Below are positions 26,934-35,196 of a stretch of DNA of 64,000 nucleotides, in pieces. The notes beneath the pieces are model-generated. The model was not told where the DNA came from and searched no databases. It saw only the letters and a program-made list of their open reading frames with translations. The position numbers and the translations under genes were made by a program. Origin of the DNA: Exiguobacterium aurantiacum DSM 6208 (GTDB taxonomy: Bacteria; Bacillota; Bacilli; Exiguobacteriales; Exiguobacteriaceae); the NCBI RefSeq assembly GCF_000702585.1, contig NZ_JNIQ01000001.1:1121001-1185000 (forward strand). The letters are read 5' to 3'. How positions within the stretch are numbered: position 1 is the first letter of the stretch; each line of letters starts with the position of its first letter.

Positions 26934-27248
26934 TCACTCCTTGATTTCTTTAAATAGTTCGTACGCTTTTTGACGGGCTTCCGCCAAGACGACGAGACCT
27001 TTGTCGGTCGTCGTGTAGTTTTTGCGGATATGGCCGTCGACGTTCTCGTTTGAACGTACCAATAGCCCGTCCTTCTCCATCCCGTGCAAAATCGGGTAGA
27101 GCGTGCCCGCACTGATGGTGTAGCCGTGTTCCCGGAGCTCTTCGACCATCCAAGCCCCGTACACCGGGTGTTCCGACGCATGGTGCAAGATGTGGATATG
27201 GATGAAGCCGAGGAACAGTTTCCTAAGGATGCGGTCTTCCATCATCAT
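26934..27248 (-). CDS. PadR family transcriptional regulator
   Basis: About 104 residues. The PadR winged helix is seen in HPVYGAWMVEELREHGYTISAGTLYPILHGMEKDGLL, of which the LYPILH and GTLY parts are diagnostic, and then the wing KNYTTTDKG. A short C-terminal helix for dimer formation follows. Several start codons (TTG 27251, ATG 27248, 27245, 27242) are stacked behind AAGGAG; the exact one is unsure. PadR next to chrA is a recurring arrangement in firmicutes and suggests chromate-responsive repression (inference). Candidate operators lie just upstream. Confidence 0.88.
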   Translation of the reverse strand: MMMEDRILRKLFLGFIHIHILHHASEHPVYGAWMVEELREHGYTISAGTLYPILHGMEKDGLLVRSNENVDGHIRKNYTTTDKGLVVLAEARQKAYELFKEIKE

Positions 27249-27266
27249 CAACTCCTTGAAATCGAA

Positions 27267-27285
27267 TTCCGATATCGGATATCGA
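27267..27285 (-). promoter_or_regulatory. Candidate PadR operator
   Basis: CCGATATCGG at 27269-27278 is a perfect palindrome, and GATATC occurs twice within 27271-27283, about 25 bases before the padR start. Autoregulation by PadR is the simple reading. Confidence 0.4.
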
Positions 27286-27446
27286 TGTCATTTTAACAAT
27301 TGAATCGATTCGAGGCAACGGCTGGAGTGCATATTTACATAAACTTAATGTGCGCATATTCGCATGAATCAATTCGGAAAATATAGGGAATTTATCGAAA
27401 ATGAGGTAAACTGAGTAGTAGATATGACTATGTAGGAGGGAATGAC

Positions 27447-30131
27447 GTGACAGAACGCGACCAGACGCAATACCAATCCTTGTTGCGCCATATGCCCCAA
27501 GGCTACGTCGAGTTCAAAGTCGTTTATGACGAGACCGGCGAACCGGTCGACTATGAGTTTTTCGAAGTGAACGCTGCCTTCGAGAAGATCATGAAAGCGA
27601 AACGCGAGCAGTTCCTCGGCGGCCGCATCACCGACAAACTGAAAGACTTCGAATACAGCGAGCGGGAATGGATCGTCCAAGTCGCCCGGGCGGTGAGCAG
27701 CGGTGAGGCCATCACGTTCGAGCATTTCTCGCGCCGCAACAAAGCGTGGTATGAGCTGTCCGTCTTCAGTGAGCGGCCCGGCTACGTGTCGACGCTCTTC
27801 AACGATATCACCCCCCACGTGCAAGAGAACAACGCGCTCAAACAGCTCGTCAACGTCTCGCATCGTTTCGTCGCGACGGGGCGGGACTTGCTCATCAACC
27901 AACACTTCCTCGACCAGATCCGCGACTTCACAGGTGCGAAGGCGGTGACGCTCAACTTGATGAACGAGGACGGTGCGTCGTACTCGACGGTCGCCTTGTC
28001 CGGCATCGACGAATTGCTCGAGCGGAGCCTCGACGTGCTCGGTTTCCACCCGGTCGGGAAGAAGTGGCCGATGACGGAGAAGCGGCGCGAATTGCTCGAA
28101 GCGGAAAGCCCGCTCGTCTTTGACGAGATCGGGCCGCTCATCGACGGGGCGCTCCCGAAGCGGCTCGTCAAAAACATTTTACGCATCTTTGACCTCGGTC
28201 AAGTCGTCCTTTTCAAAATCGAGAAGGACGGTGTGTTTTACGGTGACTTGACGATTGTCATGCAAGGACAAAAACGGGCGAGCCGGCTCGGCCTCGTCGA
28301 GCTATATATCGTCCACATCCTCGAACAGATGACGAAAGCTGATCAGCAAGTCGGCGAGGCGAAAGACTCGATGTTCGAAGGGTTCGCCACGGTCGACCTC
28401 GAGTGTATCATGTCGCTCCATAAACGCGACATCCTTCACTTGAACAAACCGTGGGAGCGCGTGCTCGGCTTCCCGCTCGAAGAACTCGAGAACATGGACT
28501 TCATCGGGCTCGTCCACCCCGACGACGTCGAGAAGACGGAACACGCCTTCGCCGAGCTCGACACGGCGCGCGAACTGTACCGGTTCGTCAACCGTTACCG
28601 GACGGTGGATGGCGATTACCGCTCGATCGAGTGGCATTGCAAAGTACAAGGCAGTTACATCTATGCCGTCGCCAAAGACGTGACCGAGCGGGTCCAGCTC
28701 GAGGAAGAGCTGGCCGAGCGGGACCGTCTGTTGACGAAGCTGTCCGATCAAGTGCCGGGTGCGATCTACCAGTTCGAGCGCCGGCCGGACGGGTCGTTCA
28801 GCTTCCCGTTCTTTAGCCGCGGGTTCGAGGTGTTGACCGGTGTCACGCCTGAACAGGTCGATCAAGACGCAGGCCTCGTCTTCACGAAAATCCATCCCGA
28901 CGATTATCCGAACGTCATGGCGACGATCGACGAGTCGTACCGCAACTTGACGATTTGGGACGCCGAGTTCCGCGTCATCATGCCGGACGGGCGAACGACT
29001 TGGATTTTAGGCTCGTCCCGCCCGGAAAAACTTGCGGACGGACACGTGCTTTGGCACGGCTATATCGGGGACGTGACCGAGAAGAAGAAGTACGAGATGG
29101 AAATCGAATATTTGAGTTATCACGACCAGTTGACCGGTGTGAAAAACCGGCGCTACTTCGATGAGGCGCTCATCACGTACGACGACCCGGCGTATTACCC
29201 GCTCGCGCTCATCGTCGTCGACGTCAACGGTTTGAAGCTGACGAACGACGCGTTCGGCCACCTCGTCGGGGACCGGTTGTTGATCGAGGCGACGAACATT
29301 TTGAAACGAGAGATCCGCGGCAAAGATACCGTCGCGCGCATCGGTGGCGACGAGTTCGTCCTGATTTTGCCGCAGACGTCACCGCGCGAGGCGAAACAAT
29401 TGTCGGACCGGTTGAACCGGCTGTTCCATGAGCGGTCGATCGAAGGGTTGCCGATCTCGGCCTCGTTCGGGGAAGCCGTGAAGATCGATGAGACGATGTC
29501 GATCGTGGAAGTGTACAATTTGGCGGAAGACCGGATGTATCATCATAAAGTGTCCGAGAAACAGAGCCGCCGTCATCACTCGATCCAGCTCATCATGCGG
29601 ACGCTTTACGAGAAGATCCCGCGTGAAGAGGCGCACTCCGAGCGGGTCGCCGCACTCGCCGGGAAGCTCGGCGAGGCGATGGGCTTCACGAGCTCGGAAG
29701 TGAGCGAGTTGAAGACGGCCGCCGTCTTGCACGACATCGGCAAAGTTGCCATCAGCAACGAGATTCTCGACAAGACGGGACCGCTCTCTGAGGCCGAATG
29801 GCGCGAAATCAAGAGGCACCCGGAAGTGAGTTACAATATTTTGAGCACCGTGCCCGAATACGGGGTGCTCTCGGAGATCGTGCTCGCGCATCATGAGCGT
29901 TGGGACGGGAAAGGCTACCCGAAAGGGGTGAAGGCGTACGACATCCCGCTCGCCTCGCGCATCATCTCGATCGCCGACACGTTCGACGTCATGGTGACCG
30001 GCCGCCCGTACCGTCAGGCGAAGACGATCGACGAGGCGCTCAAAGTCATCCGCGAAGAAGCGGGCAAACAGTTCGACCCGATGCTCGTCGACGTGTTCTT
30101 CGAGAAAGTCGTGCCGACGCTGCAACAATGA
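27447..30131 (+). CDS. PAS-PAS-PAS-GGDEF-HD-GYP cyclic-di-GMP sensor protein
   Basis: 894 residues, soluble. PAS-like domains lie at about 5-125, 305-420 and 430-550, with a GAF-like segment at 150-295. The GGDEF domain has an intact GGDEF at 633-637 and an RGKD inhibitory site five residues before it. The HD-GYP domain has H762-D763 in LHDIGK and HHERWDGKGYP at 815-825. It could therefore both make and break cyclic di-GMP, with PAS/GAF input choosing the balance. GTG 27447 is set by GGAGGG. It is a single gene ending in a strong terminator. Confidence 0.9.
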   Translation: MTERDQTQYQSLLRHMPQGYVEFKVVYDETGEPVDYEFFEVNAAFEKIMKAKREQFLGGRITDKLKDFEYSEREWIVQVARAVSSGEAITFEHFSRRNKAWYELSVFSERPGYVSTLFNDITPHVQENNALKQLVNVSHRFVATGRDLLINQHFLDQIRDFTGAKAVTLNLMNEDGASYSTVALSGIDELLERSLDVLGFHPVGKKWPMTEKRRELLEAESPLVFDEIGPLIDGALPKRLVKNILRIFDLGQVVLFKIEKDGVFYGDLTIVMQGQKRASRLGLVELYIVHILEQMTKADQQVGEAKDSMFEGFATVDLECIMSLHKRDILHLNKPWERVLGFPLEELENMDFIGLVHPDDVEKTEHAFAELDTARELYRFVNRYRTVDGDYRSIEWHCKVQGSYIYAVAKDVTERVQLEEELAERDRLLTKLSDQVPGAIYQFERRPDGSFSFPFFSRGFEVLTGVTPEQVDQDAGLVFTKIHPDDYPNVMATIDESYRNLTIWDAEFRVIMPDGRTTWILGSSRPEKLADGHVLWHGYIGDVTEKKKYEMEIEYLSYHDQLTGVKNRRYFDEALITYDDPAYYPLALIVVDVNGLKLTNDAFGHLVGDRLLIEATNILKREIRGKDTVARIGGDEFVLILPQTSPREAKQLSDRLNRLFHERSIEGLPISASFGEAVKIDETMSIVEVYNLAEDRMYHHKVSEKQSRRHHSIQLIMRTLYEKIPREEAHSERVAALAGKLGEAMGFTSSEVSELKTAAVLHDIGKVAISNEILDKTGPLSEAEWREIKRHPEVSYNILSTVPEYGVLSEIVLAHHERWDGKGYPKGVKAYDIPLASRIISIADTFDVMVTGRPYRQAKTIDEALKVIREEAGKQFDPMLVDVFFEKVVPTLQQ

Positions 30132-30168
30132 AAAACGAGACGCCCCGAACTTGGGGGCGTCTCGTTTT
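30132..30168. terminator. Bidirectional terminator
   Basis: AAAACGAGACGCCCC and GGGGCGTCTCGTTTT, a perfect 15-base stem with A-run and T-run on the two sides, between convergent genes. Confidence 0.9.
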
Positions 30169-30169
30169 G

Positions 30170-31273
30170 TCATGTCGTGAGCGGCTTTTTTTTCAAGAAC
30201 AGGACGGTGACCGCAAAGAGGACGCCGGTCATCGCGACGAGGACAGCGAGCGACAAGAGCGGGAACTTGCCGGCGTACATGTCGGCGACGCCCGCATTGA
30301 ACCAATACGTCGGAAGCAGCCGGCCGACGACTTTGAGGGAATCGGGGAGCCACGCGAGCGCGATGAAGGCTCCCCCGGTGATTGCGGCCGCCATCGTCAC
30401 GGAGATTTGCCAAATGTTCGCCTTCTCCCGGTTCGACGCGGCGACCGCGATGAGCGCCCCGATCGCGAGACAACTGCCCAAGTAGGCGATGAACAAGAGC
30501 GACAGGACAGGCAAATGTTCGATGATGTCGTCCGCATAGAGGACGGCGCTGAAAGCGAGGAGCATGAGCACATAAAACAAACCGACCGCGAAGAATGATA
30601 AGGCGAGCGAGCCGACGTACCGGCGCGGCGTGATCGGAGCGGCGAACAGACGTGAATAAATCGACTCGTCCCGGTCGTCGGCGACGAACAACGGGATGAA
30701 CTGGAGGAACGCCGACATCATGACGAACGACAACAAGCCGAGGAACGCTTGCGTCCGGGCGGTCGTCGTGACGCTCTCTTGAAACGGTTCGCTCGAGACG
30801 GTATAGCCTCGTTCCGTTTCTCGGTCGGCGAGCGTTTGAAAACCGGTCTCGTCATACCCGCTCGCGATGAGGAGTTGACGTTCCCGCGACAAGTGCGCGT
30901 TCAACGCCTGTTCGATGAGGGCGGCGTCACTCCCTTCTGTCGCGGAGAACGACAGCCGGGGCGTCTCGCCTTGTAACATCGACTCGGTGAAACGTTCCGG
31001 GATGACGAGGACGATGTCTTGCCCTTCTAAGAACGTGTCTTCTTCGGCGGTCGTCTCGAGCCGTGTCACCGGGCCGAACCGTTCGGCTTCAGCGATGAGC
31101 CGTTCGGCGATGATCCCGCCGTCCCGGTCGAGGATACCGATCGAGGCGCTGAGCGTCGACGTCGAGTTGAAGAATGACAAGACGAGGGCGAAGCCGAACA
31201 TCGCCACGAACGTGAACACCCACAGCCCTTTCTTCCGGAGCATCCGCTTGGCGACATGTCTAAACAGCACCAC
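30170..31273 (-). CDS. ABC-2 type exporter permease (second of pair)
   Basis: 367 residues. One membrane helix near residue 20-38, an extracellular region (45-190), then five helices at the C-terminus (FLGLLSFVMMSAFLQFIPLF and others), the YhgE/NatB-like ABC-2 arrangement. It starts at GTG inside the end of the first permease gene (14-base overlap), showing coupling. With the neighbouring permease and ATPase it should form a heterodimeric exporter, perhaps for drugs, sodium or peptides; the substrate is unknown. Confidence 0.8.
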   Translation of the reverse strand: MVLFRHVAKRMLRKKGLWVFTFVAMFGFALVLSFFNSTSTLSASIGILDRDGGIIAERLIAEAERFGPVTRLETTAEEDTFLEGQDIVLVIPERFTESMLQGETPRLSFSATEGSDAALIEQALNAHLSRERQLLIASGYDETGFQTLADRETERGYTVSSEPFQESVTTTARTQAFLGLLSFVMMSAFLQFIPLFVADDRDESIYSRLFAAPITPRRYVGSLALSFFAVGLFYVLMLLAFSAVLYADDIIEHLPVLSLLFIAYLGSCLAIGALIAVAASNREKANIWQISVTMAAAITGGAFIALAWLPDSLKVVGRLLPTYWFNAGVADMYAGKFPLLSLAVLVAMTGVLFAVTVLFLKKKPLTT

Positions 31274-32399
31274 GGCGCGTCACCCCTTTCCAGAGCAAGA
31301 GACTGAGTGCGATAAGGACGAGGACGTGAAGCGAGAGCCAGCCGAGGCTTTGCCAAAACAAGGACACGTCACCGCCGCGCAGCAAAATCGCCAACAGGCC
31401 GTCCCGCATGAAGATTGGCATGAAGACGTAGCGGGCCCACGGCGCGTACGCGAGCGTCACTTGGTCGAAGCCCGGGACGTAACCGCCCGAGAGGATCATG
31501 ATGATGGCGACGAAACCGTTGACGATCGCGTCTTTCGTCGAGTAGGCGAGACGCGGCAAGCTCGAGATGAAGAAGCCGAACGCCGTGCCGTACAAGGCGA
31601 GCGCGAACCAGCCGACGAGGAGCAACTCGAGTCGCGCGTAGTCGAGCGAGAAGCTCCGATAGACGAAGTGGCTGAACCAGAACACGAGCACGAGCTGAAG
31701 GAAGATGAGCGTGTACCGGCTCACCGTGCGGGCGAGCCGATAGTCGATCAACCGCACCGGGGCGGCTTGGATGCGGAGATAGCTCCCGCGCATCGGTCGC
31801 TCTTCGTTCAACATCCCCGTGATATAGAAAGCCCCGAACAGCGCCGTCATGATGGAAATCGTGACGGTGAAGTATTCGAGCGATGTCGGGGTGCGGCCGG
31901 ATAAGTCGATACTCGTGCTGTCGAGGAACGCGGTGCTCTCGAACGGAGCGGAGACGCCCGCTTCGGCGAGCACGATCTGTTGGTTGGCGATGGCCGTGTA
32001 TTGCGTGAGCACCGCCTCGAGGACGTCGAACTCGACCGTCGTCGGTTCCTCGTATAAGAGCGTGACGTCCGCACCATCGAGCTGGAGGATGACGTCGGCG
32101 TCCCCGTCGTTCACGGCCTGTTCAGCCTCGGCGACCGAGTCGTACCGGTTTAGCGTGAGAAAGGCGCTCAACTCATCCGACGTGAGGAACGATTCGAGCG
32201 GGGCCCGATATTCCTCGGTCGACGTCTCGACGTAGGCGACGTCCGTGACCGGGAGAGAGAACTCGGTGCTGAAGATGGCCGACAGCATCGTCCCGAGTCC
32301 GAAGATGAGGACGATCGGGAAGAGGAGCATCCAAAAGAGCGTCGACCGGTCACGGAGCTGTTGTTTGACATCGTATTTGATGAACGTCCATGTCTTCAT
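31260..32399 (-). CDS. ABC-2 type exporter permease (first of pair)
   Basis: 379 residues with helix 1 near FWMLLFPIVLIFGLGTMLSA, a 150-residue extracellular loop and five further helices. Topology matches its partner. In-frame GTG 32408 and ATG 32405 overlap the upstream stop, but GGGAG is 8 bases before ATG 32399, which is chosen. It lies between the ATPase and the second permease in one operon. Confidence 0.8.
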   Translation of the reverse strand: MKTWTFIKYDVKQQLRDRSTLFWMLLFPIVLIFGLGTMLSAIFSTEFSLPVTDVAYVETSTEEYRAPLESFLTSDELSAFLTLNRYDSVAEAEQAVNDGDADVILQLDGADVTLLYEEPTTVEFDVLEAVLTQYTAIANQQIVLAEAGVSAPFESTAFLDSTSIDLSGRTPTSLEYFTVTISIMTALFGAFYITGMLNEERPMRGSYLRIQAAPVRLIDYRLARTVSRYTLIFLQLVLVFWFSHFVYRSFSLDYARLELLLVGWFALALYGTAFGFFISSLPRLAYSTKDAIVNGFVAIIMILSGGYVPGFDQVTLAYAPWARYVFMPIFMRDGLLAILLRGGDVSLFWQSLGWLSLHVLVLIALSLLLWKGVTRRGAV

Positions 32400-32404
32400 C
32401 GTCA

Positions 32405-33337
32405 TCACTCCCGGAGCGTCTTGCCGGTCAAGGCGAGGAAGACGGTGTTCAACGACGGCCGGTCGACGGTGATCGAGGTGAAGCGGACGTGTTCCGCATG
32501 GAGCGCATCGAGCAGCGGGGCGAGCGGGGTGTCTTTCTCGAGCGACACCTCGAGGAACGGTTCATGGTACTCGACCTTCCGCACCCGTTCGAGCGACTCG
32601 AGCTTCGCGAGGAGGCCCGGTGTGAGCGCGTCGACTTTGATCCGTGCCGTCTCGAGCGTCATGACGCGGTCTTTCAACTCATCTTGCGTCCCTTCGGCGA
32701 TGATCTTCCCTTCGTCGACGATGGCGACACGGTCACAGAGGAGCTCGACTTCCTCCATGTAGTGGGACGTATAGATGATCGTCGCCCCGCGCCGGTTCAG
32801 CTCGCGGATGTTCTCGAGAATCGTGTTCCGCGACTGCGGGTCGATGGCGACGGTCGGTTCGTCCATGAAGATGAGTTCGGGCTCATGGACGATGCCACAG
32901 GCGATGTTGAGACGACGAAGGAGCCCCCCGGACAGTTCCGGCGGACGTTTCTTCTGGTGGCTGCTCAGTTCGACGAAGTCGAGGGCGGCCGCGGTTTTGC
33001 GCTTCGCCTCGTCGGGCTTGAACCCGTACAGTTCGGCGAAAAACTGGATGTTCTCGAACACGGTGAGTTGATCGTAGACGGAGACGTGCTGCGGGACGAT
33101 GCCGACACGCTGTTTGATGGCGAGCTCGTCTTTTGGCATCACTCGGTCAAAGATGCGAATGGAGCCGCTGTCGGCCGGATACAAGTTGAGCATGACGGAG
33201 ATGGCGGTCGTCTTGCCGGCGCCGTTCGGACCGAGCAGGCCGAACAACGCCCCTTCTTCGACGTGGAGGGAAAAGTCGTCCAAGGCGACCGTTTCCCCGA
33301 ACCGCTTCGTGACGTGATCGAGTGCGATGATGGACAC
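32405..33337 (-). CDS. ABC exporter ATPase (CcmA/NatA class)
   Basis: 310 residues. Walker A GPNGAGKTT, Q-loop in IVPQHVSVYDQLT, signature LSGGLLRRLNIA, Walker B LIFMDEPTVAIDP, and a C-terminal extension of about 80 residues usual for drug and lantibiotic exporter ATPases. The open frame extends upstream, but the only start with a good ribosome site is GTG 33337 behind AAAGGAG (10-base spacing). It energises the two permeases encoded next. An inverted repeat at 33423-33451 could be a control site. Confidence 0.88.
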   Translation of the reverse strand: MSIIALDHVTKRFGETVALDDFSLHVEEGALFGLLGPNGAGKTTAISVMLNLYPADSGSIRIFDRVMPKDELAIKQRVGIVPQHVSVYDQLTVFENIQFFAELYGFKPDEAKRKTAAALDFVELSSHQKKRPPELSGGLLRRLNIACGIVHEPELIFMDEPTVAIDPQSRNTILENIRELNRRGATIIYTSHYMEEVELLCDRVAIVDEGKIIAEGTQDELKDRVMTLETARIKVDALTPGLLAKLESLERVRKVEYHEPFLEVSLEKDTPLAPLLDALHAEHVRFTSITVDRPSLNTVFLALTGKTLRE

Positions 33338-33422
33338 GATAACGCAACTCCTTTCAAGTGGAAACCCATACAGAGATTTGTTCCCGTTTGCAGGGATTTT
33401 GAACGCCTTGTCGAATGAAAAA

Positions 33423-33451
33423 CAATAGTCGGAGTATTCAGACAACTATTG
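33423..33451. promoter_or_regulatory. Inverted repeat between divergent genes
   Basis: CAATAGT at 33423-33429 and ACTATTG at 33445-33451 with a 15-base centre. It sits in the gap between the ABC operon and the 132-residue gene that point apart, so it could bind a regulator of either. Confidence 0.35.
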
Positions 33452-33473
33452 GAAGACGAAGTGAGGGATCGGC

Positions 33474-33872
33474 ATGAAAGGTTGGCAGTTCAATAAAGAA
33501 GAATCGGCGGAGAAATTCCCCGACGAGATGGCGTGGTCGTTGTTTTGTACGGTCGAGCCGAAACGGATGGATACGACGCTCCCGTTTTATTATGACGAGT
33601 CGGTGTTCCGGTTTTCGAACGGAAGCGAGTCGTTCTATTTCAAAGTGTCCCCGAGCTATCACGAATTCGAGGTGAACGTCAAAGACGAGCGCGGCGAGCT
33701 GCTCTATTACCAACTGCTCCGCACCGTCGGTAAAGTTGAAGTGCTCGAGGACCGTCGTGACCACGGGGAACTGTTGATCGTCATGAGCGAGGACCGCGAA
33801 CGCACGGTGACGACGATCGAGCTGACCGTCCGACCGCGATTCCGCGTCCTCGTCAAAGAGCACTATGTTTGA
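33474..33872 (+). CDS. Hypothetical protein, 132 residues
   Basis: A soluble, acidic protein with mixed strands and helices (MKGWQFNKEESAEKFPDE at the start; RPRFRVLVKEHYV at the end). It has no signal peptide or recognisable motif. GAGGG precedes the ATG. Codon use matches the neighbours, and the frame is unbroken, so it is probably a real gene. I do not recognise the family. Confidence 0.65.
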   Translation: MKGWQFNKEESAEKFPDEMAWSLFCTVEPKRMDTTLPFYYDESVFRFSNGSESFYFKVSPSYHEFEVNVKDERGELLYYQLLRTVGKVEVLEDRRDHGELLIVMSEDRERTVTTIELTVRPRFRVLVKEHYV

Positions 33873-33893
33873 GTTTTCCTCACAGTGGTACAT
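33868..33893 (+). promoter_or_regulatory. Possible SigB-type promoter of csbD-like gene
   Basis: GTTTGA, 14 bases, GGTACA resembles the SigB pattern (GTTTAA, then GGGTAT) 36 bases before the CsbD start. The -10 part is only a partial match. Confidence 0.3.
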
Positions 33894-33928
33894 GAATTAG
33901 ACATGACACCACAAGGAGGACATCACAC

Positions 33929-34129
33929 ATGAGTAAAGACGGATTGAACAAAAAAGTTGATGGATTGATTGATAAGGCGGCAGGCAAAGCGAAAGAAGCG
34001 GCCGGCAAGGCGACGGATAACCGTTCGCTCGAGCGTGAAGGGAAGAAAGACCAAGTGAAAGGCACGGCAAAAGAAAAGACCGGCCAGGCGCAGCAGAACC
34101 TGGACAGTCTGAAAAACGATCGTCGTTAA
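33929..34129 (+). CDS. CsbD family stress protein
   Basis: 66 residues, highly charged and rich in Lys, Ala and Gly (KVDGLIDKAAGKAKEAAGKA, then GTAKEKTGQAQQ). This is the CsbD-like pattern of small hydrophilic stress proteins. In Bacillus subtilis csbD is controlled by SigB. Molecular function is unknown. AAGGAGG precedes the ATG, and a terminator follows, so it is a single-gene transcript. Confidence 0.88.
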   Translation: MSKDGLNKKVDGLIDKAAGKAKEAAGKATDNRSLEREGKKDQVKGTAKEKTGQAQQNLDSLKNDRR

Positions 34130-34133
34130 GTTG

Positions 34134-34160
34134 AACGGGCTCCCGCAGAGCCCGTTTTTC
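34134..34160 (+). terminator. Intrinsic terminator after csbD-like gene
   Basis: AACGGGCTC - CCGCA - GAGCCCGTT followed by TTT. Its end reaches the stop codon of the convergent CAP-domain gene. Confidence 0.85.
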
Positions 34161-35085
34161 ATTTAGTCAAAAATACTTGGACGTGAATTGTCTGACCTTG
34201 CGCATTTTTCGCCGCACCGACCCCGAGGTGGGTGAAGCGGGCGTTCAAGATGTTGGCACGGTGCCCGCTCGAGTTCATCCAGGCCCGGACGGCCGCAGCC
34301 GGATCGCTTGAGGCCATATAGATGTTCTCGCCCCAACCGCGATAGCTGACGTTATAGGCGTCGAGTGTGTCACCCGGGCTCCCGTTCTCACGGAGCTGGT
34401 GGGAGAACTGACCCGTGCGCGCCATCTCGTCGGCCCGGACTTGGGCGACACGGTTCGCTTCCGCCGAGGCACCGAGAACCGACAGACCGGCCGCCTGGCG
34501 TTCCTTGTTCGTCTCGCTCAAGACGGACACGGTCGTAGGTGCGGTGAACGTGACGTGTTTCGCCATCAAGTAGCCCGTTTGCGTCCCGACTTTCACTTTG
34601 TACCAACGGGTCGGACCGGTGTAGCGGTAGCTGATCGTCTCGAACTTCGTGCCTTGGCGGAGGAAGGCGAGGTTCGACGAGACGGTCGAGGCGCCCGACT
34701 TCAAGTACACGCTCGATGGCGCGACATATGCCGTCTGTTTATAAGCGACCTCAGCCGTCGACAGCTTCACGTAGGCGGCAGGGACGTAGGCGAACCCGGC
34801 GCCCCATTGAATCTTGTACCACGGCGTGCCGTTGACGTTGAACGACGTCCGCACCGTCATCGTGCCGTTCCGGGGAATCAGACCGAGCCGGGCGGCCGAG
34901 AGGGACGGCGTCTTACGGACCGGCAGTTGACTGATGCCGGTGACGCTCCCTTTCGTGTTGACGGCGGTTTCCGTATAAGCGGCCTCGACACTTGCCGGTT
35001 CGAGCGGAAGTGGGGACGTCGACGGGGTGAACGTGAGCGTCGCCGCGAGAGCGGCGGATGTGAGGAGTGCGATTGGTTTTTTCAA
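34159..35085 (-). CDS. Secreted CAP-domain protein with two SH3-like domains (YkwD-like)
   Basis: 308 residues. A signal peptide (to about residue 35) is followed by two bacterial SH3-like repeats (45-105 and 115-180), each with the PVRKTPSLSAARLG or VYLKSGASTVSSN pattern, and a CAP/SCP domain (188-308) with HQLRENGSPGD, GWGENIYMAS and SSGHRANILNARFTHLGVGA. The start is TTG 35085, fixed by AAAAGGAG 8 bases upstream. SH3-type domains should bind the wall. CAP proteins of this class are common in sporeformers and relatives, but their biochemical role is unsettled. Confidence 0.9.
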   Translation of the reverse strand: MKKPIALLTSAALAATLTFTPSTSPLPLEPASVEAAYTETAVNTKGSVTGISQLPVRKTPSLSAARLGLIPRNGTMTVRTSFNVNGTPWYKIQWGAGFAYVPAAYVKLSTAEVAYKQTAYVAPSSVYLKSGASTVSSNLAFLRQGTKFETISYRYTGPTRWYKVKVGTQTGYLMAKHVTFTAPTTVSVLSETNKERQAAGLSVLGASAEANRVAQVRADEMARTGQFSHQLRENGSPGDTLDAYNVSYRGWGENIYMASSDPAAAVRAWMNSSGHRANILNARFTHLGVGAAKNAQGQTIHVQVFLTK

Positions 35086-35162
35086 GGGGATGGCTCCTTT
35101 TCGAATAATCTATCCTTATAATATATTGAAGAGGGGATTAGTGGGTATTACCATTTCGTTAC

Positions 35163-35191
35163 AAAACAGGCAGGCTCAGATGAGCCTGCCT
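35163..35191 (-). terminator. Intrinsic terminator of the NamZ-like gene
   Basis: On the minus strand AGGCAGGCTCA and TGAGCCTGCCT pair around TC, followed by GTTTTG. Confidence 0.8.
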
Positions 35192-35196
35192 CGTCT

